NCBI GenBank assembly: GCA_964601205.1 | Contig: CAZRML010000007.1 | Location: 56,269-120,268, forward strand | From: JAQVEM01 sp964601205 | GTDB lineage: Bacteria > Actinomycetota > Humimicrobiia > Humimicrobiales > Humimicrobiaceae | Length of the DNA stretch: 64,000 bases | Direction: 5' to 3' | Part shown: piece by piece, positions 1 through 10,200 of the stretch | Numbering within the stretch: the stretch's first letter is position 1 | Layout: the number at the start of each line of letters is the position of its first letter | Notes under the pieces: model-generated | What the model saw: the letters and a program-made list of their open reading frames with translations, nothing else | The model's database searches: none | What the model was told of the DNA's origin: nothing | Made by a program: the position numbers and the translations under genes

Positions 1-2
1 TG

Positions 3-827
3 AGAGAAATAGGTTATATGTTTGGACAGTACAAAAGATTAAAGAATGTTTTTGAAGGTGTCTTAACAGGAAAGCGTATAGAATTTGGGGGAAGCCTGTT
101 AAGAAAGGAAGCTACAGGCTATGGACTTGTTTACCTGGTCAATAATATGCTGGAAAATAAAGGTAAATCAATTAAAGGAGCAAGAGTTATTATTTCGGGC
201 TCGGGGAATGTTGCGATATATGCCCATCAAAAGGTAAAAGAGCTGGGTGGTAAGGTAATTGCCATGAGTGATTCCAACGGTTATATTTATGACCCCGATG
301 GACTGGACCTGGATGATATAAAAATTTTAAAAGAATTAAATAATGGTAGAATATCAGAATACAGGGATAAGCATCCCGACGTTGAATTTAGCGAAAATTC
401 CCGGGAAATCTGGAAGATTAAGTGTGATATTGCCCTTCCCTGTGCAACGCAAAATGAAATAGATTCCGGAGAAGCAGAAATTCTGTTTAATAATGGATGT
501 TACACAGTTGCTGAAGGGGCCAATATGCCCTGTACACCGGAAGCAGTCAGGGTATTTTTAGAAAATAAAATTTTGTATGTTCCGGGTAAAGCTGCAAACG
601 CAGGGGGAGTTGCGGTATCTGCACTTGAAATGTGCCAGAATAGTTCAAGGCTGCAGTGGACCGCTGAAGAAGTGGACATAAAGCTTAAAGAAATAATGTC
701 AGGAATCCTGAATAATATAAGTAAAACAGCAAGACAATACGGAGATGAAGACAATCTTGTCATGGGAGCAAATATAGCAGGGTTTTTAAAGGTTGCCGAT
801 GCAATGCTGGCGCAGGGAGCCGTATAG
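3..827 (+). CDS. gdhA: glutamate dehydrogenase, 5'-truncated by window edge
   Basis: C-terminal part (about 274 residues) of a hexameric class I glutamate dehydrogenase, which interconverts 2-oxoglutarate plus ammonia and glutamate in the cytoplasm. The frame is open to the window edge, and the residues before the first ATG at 18 (REIGY) continue the family's conserved REIGY(L/M)FGQYKR block, so the true start lies upstream. Visible are GGSLLRKEATGYG at the entry to the nucleotide-binding domain, the Rossmann segment SGSGNVAIYAHQKV followed by SDSNGYIYDPDG, the ALPCATQNE block and the VAEGANMPCTPEA segment. The usual family length is about 450 residues, so roughly 40 percent is missing. NADP preference is the family norm but cannot be proven from this part. 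No clear terminator follows. Confidence 0.93.
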   Translation, partial: REIGYMFGQYKRLKNVFEGVLTGKRIEFGGSLLRKEATGYGLVYLVNNMLENKGKSIKGARVIISGSGNVAIYAHQKVKELGGKVIAMSDSNGYIYDPDGLDLDDIKILKELNNGRISEYRDKHPDVEFSENSREIWKIKCDIALPCATQNEIDSGEAEILFNNGCYTVAEGANMPCTPEAVRVFLENKILYVPGKAANAGGVAVSALEMCQNSSRLQWTAEEVDIKLKEIMSGILNNISKTARQYGDEDNLVMGANIAGFLKVADAMLAQGAV

Positions 828-883
828 AAGTTTCACTAAATCCATATTTAACATTACATATTTAATATCAAGTTAAGTAATAT

Positions 884-913
884 TTGCCCATAATGTGATA
901 ATACCTTTATAAT
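884..913 (+). promoter_or_regulatory. possible promoter of the ABC exporter pair
   Basis: TTGCCC, an 18-base spacer and TATAAT lie about 110 bases before the ABC ATPase start. The -10 is perfect and the -35 is fair. The surrounding sequence is very AT-rich, so chance matches are likely. Confidence 0.35.
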
Positions 914-1021
914 ATAATATTTTTATAACAGTTTATTTATATAATATTTGCAGGAAAACTTATAAAAAGATAAACAGATGTTTTAATGTAATTGAAGCAA
1001 AATAATAAAAAGGGACTGGAT

Positions 1022-1795
1022 ATGAACGATAATATGAATGCCATTGAAACATTTGGCCTGACCAAAAGTTTTGGAAATTTGATTGCGGTAAACAAACTAA
1101 ATCTTAAAGTAAGAAGAGGTGAAATTTTTGGGTTCCTTGGACCAAATGGTGCAGGGAAAACAACAACTATAAAGCTAATGACAGGGCTATTAAAACCAAC
1201 TTCTGGAACAGTAACGATTATGGGGGCAGATATTCAGGATAATCCTGTGGAGGCAAAAAAATTTATTGGTCTTATACCTGAAGAACCCAGGGTTTATGAG
1301 AAATTAACCGGTAATGAATTTTTGAAGTTTATGGGAAACCTGTTTGGTATGAGTGAGAACGAGATTGCCAGGAAGATAAAAGAACTTTTAAGAATTTTTG
1401 ACCTGGGGGAAAAAGGAGATGAATTAATCCAGAGTTATTCACATGGAATGAAGCAGAAAATTGCCATAGCGGGAGCCTTAATTCACTCTCCCCGGGTACT
1501 TTTTTTTGATGAGCCAACTGTAGGCCTTGACCCAAAAAGCGCCAGGGTGATAAAGGATATTTTAAAGTTCAGGGCAGAGGCAGGAGATTGTATTTTTATG
1601 TCCACCCATATTCTGGAAATAGCAGAAAGAATATGTGACAGAGTGGGAATTATTCAGAACGGGAAGCTAATAGCTGTTGGAGATATGGAAGAGCTCAGGA
1701 AGCTTTCAATGGAAGGAAAAGGGAATCTGGAGGAGATATTTTTACAGCTAACCGGAGGAGATGAAGACATAGATATCATAAAATCATTAAAATAG
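1022..1795 (+). CDS. ABC transporter ATP-binding protein (ABC-2 exporter type)
   Basis: Cytoplasmic ATPase of 257 residues that should power the permease encoded 7 bases downstream. It shows Walker A GPNGAGKTTT, the signature region YSHGMKQK (a variant of LSGGQ, as is common in ABC-2 exporters), Walker B VLFFDEPTVGLDP and the switch histidine in STHILEIAERIC. The ATG at 1022 is preferred over an upstream in-frame TTG at 992 because AAAAAGGG lies seven bases before it and the ABC fold begins soon after. The substrate cannot be read from the sequence; relatives export drugs, lipids, peptides or sodium. Confidence 0.9.
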   Translation: MNDNMNAIETFGLTKSFGNLIAVNKLNLKVRRGEIFGFLGPNGAGKTTTIKLMTGLLKPTSGTVTIMGADIQDNPVEAKKFIGLIPEEPRVYEKLTGNEFLKFMGNLFGMSENEIARKIKELLRIFDLGEKGDELIQSYSHGMKQKIAIAGALIHSPRVLFFDEPTVGLDPKSARVIKDILKFRAEAGDCIFMSTHILEIAERICDRVGIIQNGKLIAVGDMEELRKLSMEGKGNLEEIFLQLTGGDEDIDIIKSLK

Positions 1796-1802
1796 TCTGT
1801 GT

Positions 1803-3512
1803 ATGTTAAATTTATTACTCAAGAATAAATTAAATATATTTTTTTTAGGATTTACACGGGGCGTGCCAAGAAAAAGGGCAGGGAGAATTATCGGGACTGC
1901 GATAGGAGTAATAATTTTTTCTCTGGTTCTATTTTACTCTGCAAAGCTTATTAATTTTATTTATGATAAATTAGATATAAGAGTTGCCGATACCATATTA
2001 AACATAGCTCTTGATTACGCTTTTGGAATAATTTTTATCTTTATATTATTTACCGGTATTGCTACTACCCTTTATATATTATATTTATCTGAAGATCTGG
2101 AATTATTATTGAGCTTACCCATAAGCTATAGAACAGTTTTTACCTATAAGTATATAGAAGCAGTAACTGCAAACTCTTATTTATTTTTAATAGCGGGCCT
2201 ACCATTTTTAATAGCCTATGGGGTAACATCCCGGGTCCCTTTTTTCTATTATCCAGCGTTACTTATAATTTATATTTCTGTTATTTCACTCCCCACGAGC
2301 GTAGGAGTATTAATCGGTATGATTATTGCCAGATATATAAGTCCTTCCAGAGCAAAGGAAATCATTGCTATAGTAGGAGGATTGCTGGGAGTTATTATAT
2401 GGTTGTCATCACAAATTATGCCCAGATATGTAGAGAATTTAGCTCCAGAATTAAGATTAATGGAAGTTGAGGACATACAGCAATATATTATAGCTTTATT
2501 TGATAAACCATTTTTGAAGATTTTGCCGTCAACGTGGGGTTCGGATGCACTTTTCCATATACATAATGGGAATTATGGCCAGTTTGCCCTTAATTTTATT
2601 TTAATCGCTGCTGTTTCGGGTTTATTAATGTTTTTATGCATAGCACTATCTCAAAAAATATATTATACAGGCTGGTCGGGTGCTTCACAGGTTACAGGCA
2701 GTACAATAACAAGAAAAAAGCGAGAGGAAAAAGTAGAGATAGCCAGTAGCAGGAAAAAGGGTTTTTCTTTATTTTCCGGTGCAAATTATTTAATAATTAA
2801 AGATTCTAAAGTGCTTATAAGGGATACACATAGAGTCATACGGGTAATGATGCCGGTAGTAATGTTTATTTTTATATTTTTCTGGTCCTTTTCCAGCCAG
2901 GTTGACACAGAAGAAATTAATTTCTTTATAAAAATAGAAACTATGATTGTTTTATTATTTCCCATGATGGTTTCAGGATTTGTTAATGTAAATTTATCGG
3001 GCAGCAATATAGGAGGGGAAGGTTTGAAGTTCTGGATATTAAAAACATCTCCTGTACCTGCCAAAAGAATTTTAAAAACAAAAATTATTTTTAGCTCATG
3101 CATAACTGCACTTTTAGGGTGTATTATTATGATTATATTTTATTTATTATATAAACCCGGTATATTAACTCTTATAGGGGGATTAATACTCATGGTTTTA
3201 TTCAGCTGGGGAGATTCTCTAATTTGTACTTCTGTGGGGACTTTTTTCCCTGTATTCAAACCTTCCGGGTCAAATAAAAATAGTTTTTCCTTTCTTGGGG
3301 GTTTACTTATCCTAATATTTTTTATATTATATGTCGCTTTTTTCGGGGGCGTTATTATAGGTTCATTAATTCTGGCAAACTTCCTCGGATGGTCTGAGTT
3401 AACTGCATTTTTAATAATATTGGTAATAGAAATTTTAATAAACATATTGCTTCATAATATATTGATAAATATAAGTGCCCACAGGCTAAATTCAATAGAG
3501 TGGAAATATTAG
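1803..3512 (+). CDS. ABC-2 type multi-pass permease
   Basis: Integral membrane protein of 569 residues with roughly ten to twelve hydrophobic segments, beginning around residues 25-48 and 68-95 and continuing to the C-terminus. A charged loop at about residues 295-315 (RKKREEKVEIASSRKK) splits it into two halves. It starts 7 bases after the ATPase stop, so the two form an operon. The length, roughly twice that of a simple six-helix ABC-2 permease, resembles the 500-600 residue putative exporter permeases of Gram-positive bacteria. The N-terminal RKRAGR patch before helix 1 suggests a cytoplasmic N-terminus. No substrate assignment is possible. Confidence 0.82.
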   Translation: MLNLLLKNKLNIFFLGFTRGVPRKRAGRIIGTAIGVIIFSLVLFYSAKLINFIYDKLDIRVADTILNIALDYAFGIIFIFILFTGIATTLYILYLSEDLELLLSLPISYRTVFTYKYIEAVTANSYLFLIAGLPFLIAYGVTSRVPFFYYPALLIIYISVISLPTSVGVLIGMIIARYISPSRAKEIIAIVGGLLGVIIWLSSQIMPRYVENLAPELRLMEVEDIQQYIIALFDKPFLKILPSTWGSDALFHIHNGNYGQFALNFILIAAVSGLLMFLCIALSQKIYYTGWSGASQVTGSTITRKKREEKVEIASSRKKGFSLFSGANYLIIKDSKVLIRDTHRVIRVMMPVVMFIFIFFWSFSSQVDTEEINFFIKIETMIVLLFPMMVSGFVNVNLSGSNIGGEGLKFWILKTSPVPAKRILKTKIIFSSCITALLGCIIMIIFYLLYKPGILTLIGGLILMVLFSWGDSLICTSVGTFFPVFKPSGSNKNSFSFLGGLLILIFFILYVAFFGGVIIGSLILANFLGWSELTAFLIILVIEILINILLHNILINISAHRLNSIEWKY

Positions 3513-3707
3513 AAATAGCGGTTCCTATTAATTTCCGGCCCTGCCGAAAGACTTTTTAAAAATTTAAACAATAAAATTATAATTTTTATATAAGTATAAA
3601 TATTATAATTACAATAGTATAAAATATTATTTTTTTGGTATAATGTAATAATGTAATCATAGAAGTATTTATGATAATATTAATAAAATTAGAGAAATGG
3701 GATTGTA

Positions 3708-4361
3708 TTGGAATTAAAAAATATTAACAAAAGACGTACCCTTAAATTATTCAAGGATTTCAGTTACAGGGTTATAAAATTAAAATATTTCATATTGATA
3801 GTTGCAGCAATGTTGCTGGAAATAGTTACATTGATAATATACATATTTAATAATGAAGATATTGTTGATTTTGATCTTATGACTGCAAGTGTTTTATATG
3901 GTGTGACAAGTTTAATTATTATCACGCTCGCTGTGAGTGCACTGGTACTTATAAAGACTGATAAATCAAGAGATAAAAAAATGATTGAACAATTAAATGA
4001 TTTCAGAAGAGAGTGTTTTAAACTCAGAAACGAATATTCTGGAGATATAAATGGTATGGTTAAGAATTTTGATAGTGAAAGGGGAAGCATAGAGGCCAAA
4101 ATTAATTATGCTATAGAAATTTCAGAAAAATATGATGGATATATAAAGAAATTTTCAAAAATAAAAGTACCGGCATTCTTAAGAGATGCTTTTAACTATA
4201 AGCTTGATAATTTAAATAAGGAAAAATTATTTTTCACTAAGTTCTCATTGCTGGCAGACCCCGGGGAATTAGAAGAAATTAATAAGGAATCTGATTTAGC
4301 GGATGAGAATTTTTCTAAGGAACTCGGTAACATTGAGAAGAATTTGAAGATTATAGTATAA
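3708..4361 (+). CDS. unrecognised membrane protein with C-terminal coiled coil
   Basis: 217-residue protein of no family I recognise. Two hydrophobic segments (about residues 26-47 and 62-87) are followed by a long charged region (about 90-215) rich in Lys and Glu that should form coiled coil in the cytoplasm. The start is a TTG. It lies 25 bases upstream of the c-di-GMP signalling gene on the same strand and may share its transcript, so a scaffold or sensor partner is possible. That role is inference only. Confidence 0.6.
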   Translation: MELKNINKRRTLKLFKDFSYRVIKLKYFILIVAAMLLEIVTLIIYIFNNEDIVDFDLMTASVLYGVTSLIIITLAVSALVLIKTDKSRDKKMIEQLNDFRRECFKLRNEYSGDINGMVKNFDSERGSIEAKINYAIEISEKYDGYIKKFSKIKVPAFLRDAFNYKLDNLNKEKLFFTKFSLLADPGELEEINKESDLADENFSKELGNIEKNLKIIV

Positions 4362-4386
4362 AGATAATAAATCAATTAATTTAAAG

Positions 4387-5901
4387 ATGGAAGACAACAG
4401 GAAAATTAAAGAACAATTACTGTCTGAATTAGAAAAATTACGCAGCATTATAGATGAGTATGAACAACCACAGCCTGATTTAAAAGGTATGGAAGAAGCA
4501 CTGGAAGAAAGCAGGATTCAGTACGAAACTTTGATAAATTCTGCGCCTTTTGGTATTCTCACTATTAATGAAAAGGGAATAATAACATCCTGCAATAATA
4601 AAGTGTTAAATTTTCTCGGTCAGGCTGAAGATGATATAGTTGGAAGCCACTTTACAAAAAATAAATTTTTAAACACAGAAGACATCCCTCACTACCTTAA
4701 GATATTTGCATTTGCCCTCAGTGGAAGAGAAGGCGTGCCCTTTGAGATTTCCGGTCAGGATAAAGATGGAAATGATTTTTTTGGAGAGGTTCATTATGGT
4801 CTAATAAAAAAAGATGAAAGAGTTAAATCAATTCAGATATTAATAACCGATATAACCAGGAGGAAAAAGGCCGAGGAAAAATTAAGTTATTTAAGGTTTC
4901 ATGATGACCTAACGGGTCTTTATAACAGGGCTTACTTTGAAGAAGAAATAAAAAGGCTTGATGCTGACAGGCAGATACCTGTAAGTTTTATTATTGGCGA
5001 TGTGAATGGTTTAAAGATAATAAATGATACTTATGGTAATGATGAAGGGGATAAAGTGCTAAAAACCATAGCACTAACTTTAAAGGAATGCTGTAGAAAA
5101 GAAGATATAATATCTCGCTGGGGAGAGGATGAATTCTCGATATTCCTGCCTAAAACTGCCGAAGAGCAGGCGAGGAAAATAGTGGACAGGATTAAACAAA
5201 AATGTCTTGAGACAAAAAGAGTCAGGGCAAAATTTGATTTTGCAATTGGTACTTCTACGAAAGAAAAACCAGAACGGGATATACAGGATATTATAAAAGA
5301 AGCTAAAGATGAGATGTATAAAAATAAATTATTTGAGTTTAAAAGTGTACCTGATTCGGTTATTTCATCGCTTATTGATTCGCTTCTTCAGACAAGTTTT
5401 GAAACGCGGGAGCACGGGAAAAGGGTTAGAAAGATGGTTTTAAAAATGGGAAAAATTATGGGATTGCCAAAGAGTAAAATAGATGAGCTATCGGTCCTTG
5501 CTGATCTTCACGACCTTGGCAAGATAGCCATACCGGATGATATCGCAACCAAGAAAGATAAACTGAGTGACAGGGACTGGCAGGTTTTAAGGAGTTATCC
5601 TGAGATTGGTTACAATATTGCGCTATCATCAAAAAAATTTTCCAACATTGCAGAATACATCCTTACCCATCACGAAAGGTGGGACGGAAAGGGCTATCCA
5701 CAGGGATTAAAGGGAGAAGATATCCCTTTACTTTCAAGAATTACAGCCATTGCGGATGCTTATGATGTAATGAGGAGTGGTAGATTCTATAAAAGGACAT
5801 TGAGTAAGGAAGGAGCTATTGAAGAACTGAGAAAATCCAGGGGTACTCAATTTGATCCGGAACTGGTTGATAAATTTATAAAAATGTTAAAAGAAGAATA
5901 A
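4387..5901 (+). CDS. PAS-GGDEF-HD-GYP c-di-GMP signalling protein
   Basis: 504-residue cytoplasmic protein. A short N-terminal coiled coil (1-45) precedes a PAS domain (about 46-160, including SAPFGILTINEKGIITSCNN). Next comes a GGDEF domain (about 168-315, FHDDLTGLYNR then RWGEDEF), and then an HD-GYP phosphodiesterase domain (about 335-500, DLHDLGKIAIPDD, HHERWDGKGYP, RITAIADAYDVM). The cyclase signature is GEDEF instead of GGDEF, with an RKED I-site (RxxD) five residues before it. The HD-GYP metal and signature residues are intact. The likely net activity is therefore c-di-GMP hydrolysis, with the GGDEF domain either weakly active or regulatory. A weak hairpin plus T-run (about 5906-5926) follows the stop. 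Confidence 0.88.
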   Translation: MEDNRKIKEQLLSELEKLRSIIDEYEQPQPDLKGMEEALEESRIQYETLINSAPFGILTINEKGIITSCNNKVLNFLGQAEDDIVGSHFTKNKFLNTEDIPHYLKIFAFALSGREGVPFEISGQDKDGNDFFGEVHYGLIKKDERVKSIQILITDITRRKKAEEKLSYLRFHDDLTGLYNRAYFEEEIKRLDADRQIPVSFIIGDVNGLKIINDTYGNDEGDKVLKTIALTLKECCRKEDIISRWGEDEFSIFLPKTAEEQARKIVDRIKQKCLETKRVRAKFDFAIGTSTKEKPERDIQDIIKEAKDEMYKNKLFEFKSVPDSVISSLIDSLLQTSFETREHGKRVRKMVLKMGKIMGLPKSKIDELSVLADLHDLGKIAIPDDIATKKDKLSDRDWQVLRSYPEIGYNIALSSKKFSNIAEYILTHHERWDGKGYPQGLKGEDIPLLSRITAIADAYDVMRSGRFYKRTLSKEGAIEELRKSRGTQFDPELVDKFIKMLKEE

Positions 5902-6057
5902 CAGCTCCGATGACCGGAATTTTTATTTAAAGAGATAGTTAAAAAATTTTGAGAGAATAATTAAAAACAAAGGGCGTTTAATTAAAGTTTAAAGTTAATA
6001 TTCATGGTTTTTATAAAATCGAAGATTATAAATCAGCCCGAAATTTTAAAGTAAAGA

Positions 6058-7236
6058 TTAACTCTTTAAAATATTTTTGCCGGCCATCTTTGCTATAGTC
6101 AACTTACTGTCACCAAATTTATCTGTTATTTTATCAATAGCACGGGACAGATTCTCACTCCCGGAGCCGTCTGTAGAGAATAAATTTATCAGCATTGAAT
6201 ACGGCTTGAGATTACTTACATAAACTCCTATTAACCTGATTTTCTTTTCCTTAAGGCTTAAATTTTTAAGTATAGCGACGGAAGACCGGTGGATATCAAA
6301 TATAGCAGAGGTATAATCTTTTAAAGTTGTCCTCATGGTGATTGTTTTAAAGTCAGAAAATCTTATTTTAAGGGTGACCACCTTTCCCATATACTTTTTC
6401 TGGCGCATGCTTCTTGATATTTTTTGCGAGAGAACAAAAAGTGTCATCTCAAGTGTTTCGTAATCCCTGATATCTTTGCTGAAAGTTATTTCTCTTCCTA
6501 TTGATCTGGGTTCCCGGTCTGGCATAACTGTTCTATTGTCTATTCCGTTTGCCATTCTGTGTATAATTTCACCGGGTTCGCCAAACCTGTTTTTGATTAT
6601 TACCAGGGGAGCTCTGGCAAGGTCCCCTATAGTTTCAATTCCCATTGATTTAAGTTCTTTTTCTGTAACTCTCCCCACACCCCACAGGTAAGACACCGGA
6701 AGAAGCTTAATTTTATCCATAACTTCTCTGGTGTTGTCAAGAACAGTAAGGCCACCTGGTTTTCCTATGCCCGAAGCCAGTTTAGCTAAAAATTTATTGG
6801 CTCCTATACCGGCAGAGGAGGTCAGGTTTGTCTGTTCATATATCCTGCCCTTTATTTTTTTGGCGATTCCTATTTCATCTCCGAAGAGTTTTTTGCAGCC
6901 AGTTACATCAAGAAACGCTTCATCGCAGCCTATAAATTCCACCCGTGGAGTGAATTGAAGGAATATCTTTTTTATTTTCGTGGATTCCTTCAGGTATTTT
7001 TCCATGTTGACAGGGACATAGATTCCACCGGGGCATAGTTTTTTTGCCCGACTCAAAGGCATCCCGGAATGTAGCCCATATTTTCTTGCTTCATAAGAAG
7101 CAGTTGAAACTACTCCTCTGTTTAACGGCCCTCCCACCACCAGAGGCTTATTTTTGTATGCGGGGTTATCTCTCTGTTCTATCTGGGCAAAGAAAGCGTC
7201 CATATCTATATGTATTATTTTTGTTAGATTATCCAT
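6058..7236 (-). CDS. dinB: DNA polymerase IV (Y-family)
   Basis: 392-residue translesion polymerase. It retains the catalytic motifs IHIDMDAFFAQIE near the N-terminus and GCDEAFLDVTG (Asp-Glu pair) near residue 105. It also has the fingers SYEARKYGLHSGMP, the helix-hairpin-helix region WGVGRVTEKELKSMG and a little-finger domain. LINLFS near residue 350 resembles a beta-clamp binding motif. All acidic catalytic residues are present, so this is an active polymerase rather than an inactive ImuB-type adaptor. The start overlaps the end of dnaE by 8 bases, giving translational coupling and joint control by the upstream LexA-box promoter. Confidence 0.92.
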   Translation of the reverse strand: MDNLTKIIHIDMDAFFAQIEQRDNPAYKNKPLVVGGPLNRGVVSTASYEARKYGLHSGMPLSRAKKLCPGGIYVPVNMEKYLKESTKIKKIFLQFTPRVEFIGCDEAFLDVTGCKKLFGDEIGIAKKIKGRIYEQTNLTSSAGIGANKFLAKLASGIGKPGGLTVLDNTREVMDKIKLLPVSYLWGVGRVTEKELKSMGIETIGDLARAPLVIIKNRFGEPGEIIHRMANGIDNRTVMPDREPRSIGREITFSKDIRDYETLEMTLFVLSQKISRSMRQKKYMGKVVTLKIRFSDFKTITMRTTLKDYTSAIFDIHRSSVAILKNLSLKEKKIRLIGVYVSNLKPYSMLINLFSTDGSGSENLSRAIDKITDKFGDSKLTIAKMAGKNILKS

Positions 7237-10200
7237 AATGGTTTTGTTTTATTATCAAATTATTTTTTATAATATCTTTTCGTGTCCTGATTTTAGCTTT
7301 TTTTAAATCTGTAAGACTGATGGCTTTTCTGCCAATTACGTATATATCTCCTTCACCGGGAGATAATCTGCCTTCAATTATTAAAGCAGAACTGTTCATT
7401 ATTGCTTTTAAATTTTTTTTAAGGACATCGGAGAAAAATACCGCTGTGTACATGCCATCTTCATCTTCCATTGTGCACATAAGGGTTTCTCTGTTGTTCC
7501 TTATTTTTTTAATTTTTTTATTGATAGTAATTCCTGCCGTGAATATAACTTTTTCAAATCGCAGGAAACATGGAAAATGTCCGCTTTTTATAATAGGGTA
7601 CCCCGAAAGCTCGTCCCTGAAATAATAAAGGGGAGAGCAGCTGGCACAAAATCCCAGGATACTTTCTTCTATAATAAGCTTTTCCTCTAAATTAAAATCT
7701 TCAGGACAGGTTAACTGGTGTGAGAAAAAAATTCTACCGGCTTCACTGTTGTTTTTAGTGGTTTTTAGATTTCTTAGATAATGATAATACAGAAGCAACT
7801 GCTTTCTTTTAATTCCGGTGAAATCAAATGCCCCTGCTTTTATAAGATTTCCAATCGCTTTTTTTGTTATCTTAGAGATTCCTGAAGTTCTATAATAAAA
7901 GTCGGTAAAGTCCTTGAAGTTTCCATTCCTGATTTTTTCATTTAATATGAATTCCACACTTACCTTTCCGAGCTCTTTTATTGTGAGAAGGGGTATTCTT
8001 ATGGATTTGCCCCCATCTTCAACAGAGAATCTAAAATAACTCTTATTTATATGGGGAAGTTTGATTTTTATGCCGAGCCGCCTGGCTTCTTCAATATACC
8101 GGGCTCTGTCGTAATACCCCGAGTTATTGGTCAGTATCACTGATAAAAGTTCCGCGGGGTAATGTGCTTTTATGTAGCATGTTTTATAAGACAGCCCCGC
8201 ATAGGCTGCAGCATGAGCTTTTACGAAGCTGTAGCTTGAAAATCCGGATATTAGCTTAAAAATTTTCTTTGCTATATCTGTGGGGTATCCTTTGCTTATT
8301 GCTCCTTTTATAAATTTTCCTTTATGACCTGCCATCTTTTCTCCGGAGGAACCGGTCATGACTTTTCTTAAGCTATCTGCTTCACTCAGTGAATATCCTG
8401 CTATTTTTACTGCTATTTTCATGACCTGTTCCTGATATAGTATTATCCCATAGGTTTCGGCCAGGATTGGTTTAAGGTCATGATGAAGGTATGTAACTTT
8501 TTCTCTTCCTGATTTTCTCTCAATAAAATTCTTTACCATCCCTGTAGCTCCCGGCCCTGGTCTGTAGAGAGAGATAAGATGGGTTAAGTCATCCGCAGAG
8601 GACACTCTTATTTTGCCTGCCAGTTTCCTGATGCCGGAGCTCTCCAGCTGAAAAACCCCGAGGGTTTCGCCATCTTTTATTAAATTAAGTGTTTCCGGGT
8701 CGTCATATTTAATTTTATGGATATTGAAATCTATATTTCTTTTATTTTTTAATATTTCTGCCACATCGTCTATTAAACTTAAGGCCAGGGAACTTATAAG
8801 ATCTATCTTAAAAAGTCCCAGTTTTTTTATGCTGTTAACGTCATACTGGCTTATTATTTCTCCGGTCTTTGACAGGGCAAGGGGTATCTTTTTTTCCAGG
8901 CCGCCGGTGGATACTATAAACGCAGAGGGATGTACAGAGATATGCCTCGGGTAGCTTTCAATTTTTCTGGAAATACGGACCATTTTTTCATCACAGCTAT
9001 TTTTTATATCCTGATAATTAGAGGTACCGGTAAGATTTTTAGCATATAGCCTTAGCCTGTCTGGATACAGGTCATGATGAAGCCGGAACTCTGTTGCCCC
9101 GGTTATATTTTCTTTGCCGTATCCCATGATTCTCCCGGCTTCTCTTACTGCAGCTACCGGTTTTAAAGTAGAAAAGGTGCATATTCTGGAGATGCCGGTT
9201 TTACCATACAGAGAAATCAGATATTTTATAATTTCATTTCTTCTTTTGCTGGAGAGGTCAATGTCTATATCAGGGATTTCTTCTCTTTTTATGTTAAGGA
9301 ACCTTTCAAAATAGAGATTGTTTTTTACCGGGTCAATATCGGAAATGCCAAGAACATAAGATACTATGCTTCCTGCAGAGGAACCCTTGCCGCAGATGGG
9401 GATATTTTTTTTACGGGCGAATCTGACTATCCCGGCTGCTATGAGAAAGTATCTGCAGAGCCTCATCTGTGTTACTACCCCGAGCTCCATTTTAAGTCTT
9501 TCGTAAGCTTCCCGGGGAAAATTTTTTTTATACCGCCATTTTAACCCGGTAAGGCATAATTTTGTAAGCTGCTTTTCTTCTTCTCTGTTTCTATTAGTGT
9601 TTCTGCGGTATGAAAGTTTTGTACCGCTCAGAGGAATTTTCAGGTTGCATCTGTCTGTTATGAGTCTGGTGTTAGAAATTGCTCCGGGTATATCGTGAAA
9701 CATGGCCGACATCTCTGCCGGGGATTTAAGGTAGTACTCATCGCTATCAACCGGCTCTGTATATATGTCACTTTTTGTTCCCATAGTTTTTATCTTGAAG
9801 AGGTAGGTGTATGTTTTATAATCCTGTTTGTTTAAATAATGAACATTATTGGTTGCAACTAGAGGTAAATTATATTTTGTGGCAAAATTTACCATTTTTA
9901 TTAAAAAATATGACTCAGGCAGACTCTCTCCTGAATGTCTCTGGATTTCAAGGAAGAAATTATCCCTGAATATTTCTCCGTAGAGTGATGCAGACCGCGA
10001 TGCCTCATCGTGTCTTCCTGCTTTCAATAGTATTGAAATTTCGCCTGTCTTAAAGCAATTAATTCCTATTAATCCTTCACTCATCTTCCGAAGGTCAGAT
10101 AGTTCAACCACCGGTAAGGGCCCTTTTCTTTTCAGGTGGGATTTGCTTACTAATTGACACAGGTTTTCATATCCACTTTTATTCCTTATCAGGATAATCA

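Noticed and set aside
3528..3560. CGGC/GCCG hairpin followed by a T-run after the ABC permease
   Set aside because: Only four clean base pairs with a flanking mismatch; too weak to call a terminator.
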